DNA from: Larix sibirica
Taxonomy: Eukaryota > Streptophyta > Pinopsida > Pinales > Pinaceae
DNA length: 11,220 nucleotides
Direction: 5' to 3'
NCBI GenBank assembly: GCA_004151065.3
Contig: NWUY0300053334.1
Span: forward strand, 4,586 to 15,805
Every line of letters starts with the position of its first letter. Within the stretch, counting starts at the first letter, position 1. The position numbers and the translations under genes were made by a program. Positions 1-8,501 of the stretch are shown here, piece after piece. A model generated the notes under the pieces. It had not been told where the DNA came from, did not search any database, and saw only the letters and a program-made list of their open reading frames with translations.

Positions 1-1976
1 CTTGAAGATTTTTGTTGCGATAACCCCCAGGTGTGTGTTCCGGCGGCAACGACAAGAGGAAAGGGGAACCCTCTGTGGTTGGCACGTTTTTTCTGGTGTT
101 TTATACATAGGGCTCAAAATGAATGGCATGGAATTGCTAGAGATGCAGTTAACAACTGAGAAGATGGTCTAGCCCAGCTTTGCAAGTATTTATAGAACTT
201 GTGGAGGAGTTGGGAATCAGGACACAAAGTTTTCAGGATTTCGCGAAGAGACATTGCAGGAGGGGTTGATGGGTATGCAGTAAGGTGATTCCGAAAGATG
301 CAGTTCTCAAATATGGTGATTGTCTGGACTCTGGCCAAATATTGAAAGTGGACATGACTTGCAAGGGAAGTACTAAGGGAAGACATCTTGGGAAGGATAT
401 CTCATATCACATATATGTGCAAGATGTGGACGTAATTCATTCAAGGGATATAATCACTGCAGCATGGAGAATTAGTAGTGATATTGAGGTCACTTGGTAA
501 CCCAGATTGAATCAAAGGGGTATAATGTTCCAATGTTGAACTCTGGTGTTGATAGAATTTGTGCTGTAAATATTACACAGAGGGCGTCTCTTAGAAAATT
601 GCAGTTGCACTCCCATTTTACATGAAGATTTATGTCTATCTCATTGTTGCACTAATTTGGCAGGGTTGCAGAGTTTTATCCGTATTATGGATTGTTTTGG
701 ACCTGCAACCAATGTTGCAGCAACTGTGAAGGTTTCGGTTAGTGAACCTGCAGATATATAATGCAGTCTGTGGGTGATTGCAGCACCCACGTATAATTCT
801 TGCAGCTGGGCTGTTTGTAGCACCCACAAACAAGCTTTCTGGAATAGTTGAAGACCGTAAGGGTACTTTGCAGAACCGTAGCTGAGTCTCGAGGATGAGT
901 GAAGATCTGCAAATGAAGAGCCACAAACCTCAAGGAGGACCGCAGGTACCCACAACAGATCAAGTCAGCAGGAGTATCTGCAGAAAGGATTGCAGCTTGT
1001 GGCTTAGGAGGCTTGCGGATGGGGATACAGATGCAGTTGTGGAGTTGACTGTGAAGAGCAAGATGGTTGCAACTTGCAAAAGAATGCATGCCAAAGCTAG
1101 GAAGCTGAATAGACGTAACAGCCTGAGTAGTTCAGTACCAAGGACGGTTATAACTCCATATTTTGTTTAGGAGTCCAGCAGTAACTATTACGCTTTGTAA
1201 CAAGTGGCTACTTCGATTGATTTTGGTATGGTAACTCTAAAATTGAATGAGGCATAAACATGTATTAAAGGATGCAGACAAAGTTTGAGAATCTTGAGGA
1301 TGGGTTGAGACAAGGATGCCCCTTGTGGGTGGTTTGGTATTCCCTGTACAAGTGTAGGGAGAATTAAGTTAATGAACTATTTTGTCTCGTTTATCATCCA
1401 CATCTAAGTGTATTCATGTGATTGAAGGGCTGCTGTTTTATAGATTAATTCTGTCTTTGTTGGTTACATGGTACTGGATCATGTTTTTTATGTTGTTTCT
1501 GTTTGTTGCACACATTTTGAATTTTGCAAAGTGGTGATCCATTAGAATTTTCTGTTTTTCCTAAACAACTTGTTAGAATGTTCTGAAACTATGACGAATC
1601 ACAATTATGACATTACAGCGGAAATAGTTGACAAAAATACTACCATTACATTTCAAATTCAGATAAAGATGAACCAGCCTATCCCTTGGTTATATTCTGC
1701 ATATCATATACATTGGATTCTAGAATTAGGGTCAATTCCCACAAGATGATGGTCTATATGCTACTAAAATAAGGTAATTTATTTAAATCTAGAGCTCCTT
1801 TCAGAATCGGGTCCATTCAGAATTCTTTAGTCAGTTCCCATTGACCTGTCTTCCTAACATAACTTCTCAAAAGAATATCTGACCTTTGTATAGCACTCTC
1901 AACACAAAATTCAAACACGAAATATAAATGAAAATATATCAAAACCAAGAACCAAGAACCCAGATGAAGAAATTAC
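1..1976. other. Non-coding stretch, TGCAG-rich; possible intron 1 of the CASP-like gene
   Basis: I find no gene that I can support here. Open frames on both strands are short and show no recognisable domain. The longest, 895-1170 (+) and 641-955 (-), are overlapping frames in the same GC-richer patch. The stretch up to about 1090 holds at least sixteen copies of TGCAG, far more than chance, and a GTGGGTG/CACCCAC hairpin. From about 1180 the sequence becomes AT-richer and featureless. Because the CASP-like exon at 1977-2197 reads leftward and ends in a good splice donor, this region lies where its first intron would be. I looked on the minus strand for the rest of that membrane protein and did not find it, so the intron would have to extend beyond the window, or the exon is an isolated fragment. 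Confidence 0.5.
770..790. repeat. Small perfect inverted repeat, 7-bp arms
   Basis: GTGGGTG (770-776) and CACCCAC (784-790) are perfect reverse complements separated by seven bases, and a further CACCCAC lies near 820. No T-tract or other signal suggests a role. It is recorded as structure only. Confidence 0.5.
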
Positions 1977-2197
1977 CAGAAAGCTGTGATGTTGATAAAA
2001 TCATCACCAGTGACCATGATAATAACAGAAGCTGCAGCAAACAGGAACTGGCCCATGCGAAGAGCAAGGCCTCCAACGGTACCTGGCGTTCCAGGAAAAT
2101 TCTTCATGGGGAATATCAGCAGGTCTTCCTCCCGTAAATCCTGCTCATGTTCAGGCTGGCCTCCAATCGGATGGACTACTGCGTGGCTTGCATCCAT
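1977..2197 (-). CDS. CASP-like protein (CASPL5 type), exon 1 only
   Basis: This minus-strand exon encodes the first 73 residues of a CASP-like protein, the plant four-transmembrane family related to the Casparian strip membrane domain proteins, which sit in the plasma membrane. Visible features are a polar N-terminus (VVHPIGG near residues 7-13), the family-like KNFPGTPGTVGGLALR block at 32-47, and a first hydrophobic segment at about 44-63 ending before GDDF and ITAF. The ATG at 2197 is chosen because it is the first Met after an in-frame TAA two codons farther upstream (2204-2206). The exon ends in TG|GTAATT (donor GT at 1976-1975 on the minus strand), a phase-2 junction that would complete a Cys codon, as CASPL5 proteins carry Cys after TAF. 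A full family member is roughly 150-200 residues with three more membrane segments; none were recognised between 1 and 1976. The exon has no internal stop. It may be a live gene running off the window, or a fragment. The assignment to subgroup 5 rests on remembered family resemblance. Confidence 0.8.
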
Positions 2198-2380
2198 CAA
2201 TTCTTACTATTATTCCAAGTTATGTCCTCCTGTCACTGTAAATCTCGTATGTCATACACATAAATCATTAATTAATTAATTAATTAGCCCGATCACCCTG
2301 TTCACAGTCCAATTTCCATGGAACAGAATGCTTTCTGCTCGATATTCAAAGCTCCAACTCCAAGAGAGACTCTCCTAATT
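2198..2380 (-). promoter_or_regulatory. Probable 5' UTR and proximal promoter of the CASP-like gene
   Basis: This is the immediate upstream flank of the CASP-like start codon, read on the minus strand. It contains a TTAA-type microsatellite at 2266-2286, about 70 bases upstream of the ATG. I could not choose a TATA box with confidence because the flank grades into very AT-rich DNA. The role is inferred from position only. Confidence 0.35.
2266..2286. repeat. (ATTA)n microsatellite
   Basis: About five uninterrupted repeats of the tetramer ATTA/TTAA lie upstream of the CASP-like start codon. The tract is short and could be length-variable between individuals. Confidence 0.85.
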
Positions 2381-2999
2381 GATCCAATTATTAAAAAATA
2401 ATAAAATATTCCAGGTAAAAACACTTTACTCTTTTTTCAAATCGGGTTAAAAGCCAAATGTAACTTTTTAGGTGTTGAGCTTTGGTCGCACGTCAGAATT
2501 GGTTCATGATTACAACCAACTACGTCAATCTAGTCGATTTGGAATGATTGGAACCCGGTAATTTAGAAGTTTTTATTTCTTCGTATACAAAGTTAATAAA
2601 TGATTTATAAAAGAAACAAATCATAATACACTTAATTGACGATTTAAAATCTATTTTTTACGAAGTATCCACCAAGTTTTGGCAGCTTTTTATCTTATGT
2701 CAAAAAGGAAACTTAAAATCTACGTATCATCTCAGAATTAACATTTTATCTTGAAAAATTATAATTCATTTTTTAAAATTATTATTAATGATATTAAAAA
2801 TTTGGAAAATTGAAAATTATATATTTTTTTAAAATGAGTATGGATCCAATTTCTTGAGGTGTAATTTTTTTATCTTAAATTTTTTACACATATTTGATTC
2901 CTATTGATACTTATAGATCTAAGTCTACATAATTTTTTAATTACTTTTCCTTTTGATTTTAAATTTTTTTTTTAACTTAAATGTTTTTTTTATTCAAAG

Positions 3000-3281
3000 A
3001 TACATATTTATACACAAACAAATAGAATCTTATTAGAAAACTCCAACCTCTTTAATAAAAAAATGCATAATTTTCTCATTAAAATATAACATATCTATCT
3101 TCCGTGAACAATTAAGTTGGCCAAACTTCAATATTTTCTTTATTAAAAAATATACATATTTATACACAAATATAGTGGTGTAGAGTCTTATCAAAGACTC
3201 TAATATCTACACTAATAAACTACTTAAATGTTCTCATTAAACAACAACACATTTGTCTCTCAAGAGTTAAGTTGCTGACAT
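3000..3281. repeat. Diverged direct repeat, two units of about 150 bp
   Basis: Two head-to-tail copies begin with ATACATATTTATACACAAA (about 3000 and 3152), share a central TTCTCATTAAA segment (about 3074 and 3230), and end with AGTTAAGTTG or the related AATTAAGTTGG. The ends match well but the middles have drifted, so the duplication is old. The source element is not recognised. Confidence 0.65.
3182..3201. repeat. Hairpin with perfect 8-bp arms
   Basis: AGAGTCTT and AAGACTCT are perfect reverse complements around a four-base loop. Flanking GTGT and ACAC can extend the stem with a bulge. It lies in the second unit of the diverged repeat and is not clearly present in the first. Function unknown. 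Confidence 0.55.
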
Positions 3282-3772
3282 ATATAATTGATTCTTAAAT
3301 CATATTAATACATAATTAAATGAAGCATTATTTTGTGTGATCCTNCTCTAAGTTTCTTTTTACATGAGTTGACATAAATATCTTAATTAACTTTTATTTT
3401 TAGTAATGTTATACATTACATTACTTATGATACATTATTATATTACTTATTAAAAAATTAAGTATAATTCAAATAAAGAAAATGGGTTTAAATTGAATCA
3501 AATCTTAAGTTAGTCTATCATTTCTCACCTAATTTTTTTTTTTCTTTTCTAATTTACACTTTGAATCTTGATTACATTTTTCACCTAATTTTTTTTTAAT
3601 ATTAATTAACTCAATCAAACCATGTCTTCCTTATCATGTTTATTCTTGCTTTGATCTTTTGTACTTGTTTTTTTTTGGATGATGGGACAGGTATCCTCAA
3701 AACAAGATAGTATTTCAAAGAGAATAACACAACTTTGATAAAAAGAAGAAGTCTAAGAATTTGACAATTTTG

Positions 3773-3860
3773 TCACTTTTTTTTAATGCATAAATGGATT
3801 TAACGCCCTCAAATATTCACTTTTTTTTAATGCATAAATGGATTTAACGCCCTCAAATAT
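3773..3860. repeat. Perfect 44-bp tandem duplication
   Basis: Positions 3773-3816 and 3817-3860 are identical by direct reading. Each unit starts TCAC followed by eight T, then AATGCATAAATGG, and ends CCTCAAATAT. The perfect identity in otherwise drifting intergenic DNA implies a recent replication-slippage event, or an assembly duplicate. Confidence 0.9.
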
Positions 3861-4744
3861 CTTAGGGTATCTAGATTATGCAAGTTTAAACAATGTTCTT
3901 TAAAATTTTAGGAATTTCTTTAAAACAAGGAAAGGGTTGTGTGCAAGTTTGATTGAAACTTCTTATTTAACATCCAAGCTTAATACAGTTTGTAAATGCA
4001 ATGCAATGCCTTGGGTGTGTTTTCAATACACTTTTAAAAAAAACGTATTTTAATAAGCAAAAATTATTTAAACTTTGACTAATTTAATAATGTCTACATA
4101 TGACTAATATAACCACTTGGATTCAAAAAAGAAGATAAAAAAAAAGAGAAAGGTGTTTCCAAGTGATTTAAAAAGACAAAGTGAGTGCAAAGAGTTAGAG
4201 AAAAATGATATAAAACTCAATGAATAAAGAGTGATCTCTCTTAAAATTAAGGTAGAGAAAAGTGACTAATGCATCACAATGAACATGTAGTTTGAGTATA
4301 ACTTGAGCTCTAAATAATAGAATATATATGAGTCGAGTTCTTTTTTGAAAGACGACAAGTTCTATGTATCTCTTCCTATTTGGCCTTGGCCTTAATAAAG
4401 AGGTAGTAAGATAAGAGGTCTTAGATGAATAGGGATATGTAATAACTTCCTTATAACTAAGTAAATTCTCTAATGAAGGGGAAAATAAAGAGGGTCTTTA
4501 TAATGAATTTAAGATCTGAAAGTGTGAGGATCTTTAAATAGAGAATATCATCTACCAAAAATCTCATAGTAGGTTAAACAAGAGAAAATGATGTGTTCTT
4601 CCCATATGAAATCTTTATTAAATATATTACGTATAAGTTGATTATGAGGTATGTGATAATTATTCTCGATCCTTCACTGGTGAGAACAAACTTTGAATTG
4701 CCTAAGATAAAAGTGACTGCTATGAGAAAGTTGGTCCTTCATAC

Positions 4745-5152
4745 TGTTGGAGCCAAAGATTCTTTAATAACCTCAACTTGTTAGATCAAGGGAGTCCACC
4801 GCTGACTAAACTACCTTGTTAGATCAAGTGAGTCAACCATTCAAGGGAGCCAATCACCAACTAAAATATGCATTTATCATGTCCACTTTGGATTTTAGAT
4901 CCATTTTCTATGGACAATTATAACTAATGTAGTCTCATGGTTGTTGGTTTGGCCCATGGTCGAAACCTATTTATAGATGGTCTATTGGATCAATCTATCA
5001 TCTAATCAGAAACATTGATCATCATGTGATCATGGAGATCATTGTGCTCTCATGGAGCGTGATCATTATGCTTTAGTGCAAAGGTGTCTTTAGGCACCAC
5101 CACTTCGTGGAATATTTGTTATATCTTATGTAGTTTATTACTAAACCTTACA
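4745..5152 (+). repeat. 5' LTR
   Basis: The left LTR starts TGTTGGAGCC and ends CTTACA, the usual TG...CA ends, directly before the primer binding site. It aligns with 8502-8853 through shared blocks: GATCAAGGGAGT, CAAGGGAGCCAA, TCCACTTTGGAT, TATGGACAATTAT, CATGGTTGTTGGTTTGGCCC, CTATTTATA and AAGGTGTCTTTA. It is 56 bases longer than the right copy, partly because a 24-bp stretch occurs twice (4777-4800 and 4815-4838, 22 of 24 identical) where the right LTR has one copy. Another length difference lies around 5015-5070, where GATCAT recurs several times. Confidence 0.88.
4967..4976 (+). promoter_or_regulatory. LTR TATA-box candidate (5' LTR)
   Basis: CTATTTATAG sits in the same place in the left LTR as CTATTTATAA in the right LTR (8696-8705), inside a conserved block. 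This is a plausible U3 promoter of the element. The element's coding remnant is dead, so any present activity would only give read-through transcripts. Confidence 0.55.
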
Positions 5153-5164
5153 TGGTATCAGAGC
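5153..5164 (+). other. Primer binding site (initiator Met tRNA type)
   Basis: TGGTATCAGAGC follows the LTR end directly. This sequence is complementary to the 3' end of plant initiator methionine tRNA and is the commonest priming site of plant LTR retroelements. It fixes the left LTR boundary and the plus-strand orientation of the element. Confidence 0.88.
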
Positions 5165-6273
5165 TCTTATGATCATGATTAGGGTTTTGCAGAGTGACCG
5201 AGTTCCATTAAGAGCTTGCGGTATGATGGGTTGTTGTGCAATTTACTTAGGTTCAAGAGTATGGTGAATTGTGGACTCTATTCTTTTGTCAAATCCGATC
5301 GCCGTGTGCCCTAACACTTTGACAAGATCTGAAAAGTCTTTGCATATTATTTGTCATATTAGTTTTGTTGGGTGTATTCATTAATTTGATTGGACCATTG
5401 TTTGGATTGGGATCATGGCATGACCTGGTTGTTCTTGCGTGAAGAAATGATCGATTCAACCACCATATGATGCCCTAATTTTGTGTGAGTTTTCTTTTGG
5501 GTTGCACAGATTGTGCCCTAGCCTCTCTATTGATCTAGTGAGAAGTTGAATGGTTAATCCCGTTGGTTACCACCGCCAACTTCAAGTCATGTATGGAGCC
5601 ATCAACATTATAGTTGACTTGTGGAACTAAGAGAAATCGTGATTATTGATTTAACTAGTGATTGACCTCTGAATAGTTGATTTGGGTGATTAAAACTGAA
5701 TACCCATCAAAATATTATTGTAGGTCTTCTACCTAGTTGAAACATTGGACTATCTTTGACCTATCGACTAGCCAACTAAGAAGTCAAGCATCAACTTCGA
5801 CTGAGTTTATCGTCGACTGGAACCATTTCTTGTGAATGGATTGACTAGAATGGTCGACTTACAACTTGAGGCTAGCCTAATAGTTCTTTGAATATCAAAC
5901 ACCCTATTACTTGGGGTCATTTTTTGTGGCTTTGCATTCTACCTAGAACGGTCGACTAGAATACTAGACGCCCTGTGAGATCTGGAGTTCAACCATTATT
6001 TTGCTCAATACAAAACTGAGCCCAGTAATCGCCCTCAACTAACATATGCTTGAATTGGTATAAGTCGACTAGTGCTTACGTAGAAGCTTGTTGGTTGTTT
6101 TTATTTCTATTGTATTGCTTTAGAAAAGGCCAAGGACCTATATCCTTGGGAAACGTATGACCTTGCTGACACATTGAGTTACACACTGAGTATTCCTAAG
6201 CAAGTTGAGAATCAGCCAATAGTTAGAAGATAGTTGACTTGTTTGGGAATCGTCTGTGATTGAATTTAGGAAG
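5165..6273 (+). other. Element leader region, no intact coding sequence
   Basis: About 1.1 kb lies between the primer binding site and the coding remnant. All frames are closed by many stops, and I recognise no gag, zinc knuckle or enzyme motif. The distinctive feature is a recurring word around TCGACTAG or TCGACTGG in the second half (for example at 5763, 5812, 5852, 5950 and 6064), with related words farther on near 7793 and 8256. It is probably the long untranslated leader of the element. Confidence 0.5.
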
Positions 6274-7724
6274 ATGGGTTCCTTTGATGAAGATGAAGCC
6301 TTACTTTTGCAGAAATTATAGGAGGTTCATGAGAATAAAGTTATTGCTTTATAGGAATCTCATGATCAACTTTAGTATGAGGTTTTTTCCTTACATATTG
6401 TTGTTGCTCTATTGTAGACTAAAAACAAGGATTGAATAATAAGTTGCAGACTACTCATTCCTTGCTAGAAAATGAAGCTACTCTTTTTAAGCTGTTGTTT
6501 TACAGAGAATGGATGAGAATCTAGGAAGATTGGTGTCCTGGAGAACACCATGTACAAAATCTTGTAGATGAATTTGCAGATAAATAAGATCTTGTTGATG
6601 ATATGGAAGAAGAACTAAAATCCCTTTCTCATACATAAAATCATGTCTTTAAGGTGAAGATTTGTATACTAGAGGAAGATAATACCCAGCTAGCTAATGA
6701 GGCTACCTATTTGCAGGCCTCTGTCAATGAGCTTCGTGAAGAAGTTGCTCCTCTTCAAGAAGATAATAACCGCTTGTTTGATGAATTTTAAGCTTTGAAA
6801 GAATATTATGATGCCTTCCTGCTACAACTGATAGATAAAGATGAAATGGTGAAGGATTTGTAGGAGTGCAAGCAGAGTCTTGAACTGGAGGTCAACCGAC
6901 TACAGGAAGATAAGAAGAAGACTGTTGATGTTGTTGAGCTACTGGGCTCACCTATAACTTCTTCCACCTTTGATAAACTTGCTTGTAGCCCAATGTTTGT
7001 AAACTAGATGACTGTAAGAAAGATGCTGATGATGTTTTTATTTCATCTCATGATTTATTAAATATTGATGTTATTTCTCCTAGTTTTGAGAATCACACTA
7101 CAGGTATAGGGTCCCAACTACTGAGCAAGATGGGATATACCAGAGGATGATTGGGAACGATGGATAGGGTATTGTTGTTCCTATTACTCCTAAAATAAAA
7201 TCACTAAGAGCAAGTCTTGGTTATGATGTTGTTGCTACCTGCCTGTCTACACCTGGTTCTGCTGACATCATAAAAGTGTTATTTGTTGCTGGAGGTGTTA
7301 AGAATGAAGTGTTGGAAGAGAAACCTATTATTGATTGTGTTGAACAGATTGATGGATTAATTGTTTCCGATGAGCCAAACAATTGAATGTTGTTACAAAT
7401 GACATTATTGTTGATATGTAGGGTTTTTTTGTTCCCATCGGTGCACCAATACCAAATCTTGCATCCCATGTTTCGTTATAACAAAAATTTGTGCCATATA
7501 TTCATCCTCATCATAAGAATCGGAGGAATTTTCCCAAGAACCAAAATTCTTCGAAAGATGGTAGTTATGCTTTTAGAACTTTGCAGAAAAGATGTGAAAG
7601 ACATAACCATGGACCAGTGCTGACTACTCAAATCGATTCTGGTTGGATTAATGAATGGTCATGGAATCATTTGAACAAATGCTTGAGGACTCCGTACAGA
7701 TGTGTATCATCAACTGTACAGTAG
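6274..7724 (+). pseudogene. Broken ORF: leucine-zipper coiled coil plus G-patch domain
   Basis: A decayed reading frame of about 480 codons can be followed from an ATG at 6274 to a TAG at 7722, with apparent frameshifts near 6432, 7000, 7150 and 7385. The N-terminal half is Glu/Gln/Leu-rich. At 6669-6797 seven leucines recur exactly every seventh residue, with Val, Ala or Asn at the partner positions, a strong coiled coil without a basic DNA-binding region before it. At about 7100-7230 lies a G-patch: GIGSQLLSKMGY, then a Gly-rich turn broken by a stop and shift, then GIVVPI and SLGYD. G-patch domains bind RNA or activate DEAH-box RNA helicases (spliceosomal TFIP11 type) and also occur in betaretroviral proteases. 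After it come an acidic stretch and a basic stretch (HPHHKNRRN near 7503). Almost all internal stops are TAG or TAA at positions where Gln would fit. It could be an element-specific gag-like protein or a captured host gene; I cannot tell which. Confidence 0.72.
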
Positions 7725-7893
7725 TACAATGCTCATATTGCTTGCTTTTGATTGCTTTGGAGTGGTTGACTAAGGCTCAACCATAGATGACAATCGACTA
7801 GAGTATCGATTGGGATGTTCGTTGATTGAGATTCGACTTATATATATGTGTGTGTGTGTGTGGATAGGGATGTTCTTTGATTGAGATTTAACT

Positions 7894-7924
<31 letters not shown>

Positions 7925-8493
7925 TGTATGTATGTATGTATTGATTGGGATGTTCATTGATTGAGATTTGACTTATATATATGTGTGTGTGTGTGTGTGT
8001 GTTATTTTATTGATGTGTTTAAGGGGGAGAGTAATTAAAGATTGTTGATATGAAAACCCAACTTTTGTCTCCTTGTTTACTCGACTGTCATGTTGAATCA
8101 AGTGGACCTTGCTGAGACTGATTGTACTATGTTCGATTGAGTTATGTATTGGGTTGTCTTGAGGCTGATTACATATTAATGACTAATGGATGGATAGAGA
8201 CTGTATTGGTATATAGAGACTTTGTATACTTGTTGTGCTATTGGCTAGTCAATTGATCGACTGGATTGTGTTGTCTTGTTGTCTAGTCAACTCATTGACT
8301 AGGATTGTTTGAACATAAGTGTGGCAACTTGTTTGATGGATAGGACGACTGCATTGAGTTTGATGATGGAGGTGACAATGTTTTAGACTTTTTCTAGGAA
8401 TGTTACTGTACTAGGGTTAATCAATGTTTGCAGTTTAGATCAAATTAAGGGGGGGATGCTATATAATTTGTTCTTTCCTCCAAGTTGATTTTA
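7725..8493 (+). other. Element 3' untranslated region
   Basis: Between the coding remnant and the polypurine tract I see no coding motif. The stretch contains a three-unit repeat with expanded microsatellites (7806-8003), two additional purine-rich tracts (8021-8030 and about 8447-8456), and more TCGACTGG and CTAGTCAA words like those in the leader. Confidence 0.5.
7806..8003. repeat. Three-unit minisatellite with TA, TG and TATG microsatellites
   Basis: Three tandem units (about 7806-7861, 7862-7940 and 7941-8003) share the core GGGATGTTC, one variable base, TTGATTGAGATT and ACTTATATATAT. Each unit then ends in its own expanded dinucleotide run: TG at about 7846-7862, TA at about 7893-7918 followed by TATG at 7921-7940, and TG at 7982-8002. 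The shared core shows that a unit already carrying a TA/TG tail was copied and the tails then changed length independently. Confidence 0.85.
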
Positions 8494-8501
8494 CAAGGGG
8501 G
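8494..8501 (+). other. Polypurine tract next to the 3' LTR
   Basis: CAAGGGGG ends exactly where homology to the left LTR begins, the expected place for the plus-strand priming tract. A longer G-run (AAGGGGGGGA, about 8447-8456) lies 45 bases upstream. Confidence 0.7.

Larger units (their letters stand above)
2381..4744. other. AT-rich intergenic DNA without genes
   Basis: More than two kilobases of strongly AT-rich sequence with long T and A runs and stop codons in all frames. The only open frame of note, 4593-4784 (+), runs into the LTR and has no recognisable domain. Recognisable structures (a diverged repeat pair, a hairpin and a 44-bp tandem duplication) are listed separately. One base (3345) is unresolved. 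No LTR, terminal inverted repeat pair or RNA gene was recognised. Confidence 0.6.

Noticed and set aside
641-1170. Overlapping short open frames on both strands (641-955, 636-926, 739-1089 minus; 895-1170 plus)
   Set aside because: None shows a recognisable domain, splice logic or similarity to the missing CASP-like exons. Openness is explained by the TGCAG-rich, GC-richer composition.
1296-1325. Peptide EDGLRQGCPL resembling the GLRQGCPLSP motif of LINE reverse transcriptases
   Set aside because: Only about ten residues match; flanking sequence in all frames shows no other reverse transcriptase motif, so chance is likely.
1986-2279. Plus-strand open frame over the CASP-like exon
   Set aside because: It is the antisense of a well-matched family exon and has no domain of its own.
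7387-7623. Hydrophobic open frame MLLQMTLLL... suggesting a small membrane protein
   Set aside because: The neighbouring frame continues the G-patch ORF with better codon sense and the same stop pattern. The hydrophobic reading is a shadow.
6274-7724. Reading TAG/TAA as Gln would make the G-patch frame nearly open, suggesting a ciliate-like genetic code
   Set aside because: The frame also has several frameshifts and a TGA, the window carries plant-type genes and elements, and the CASP-like exon uses ordinary codons. Deamination in a silenced element explains the pattern.
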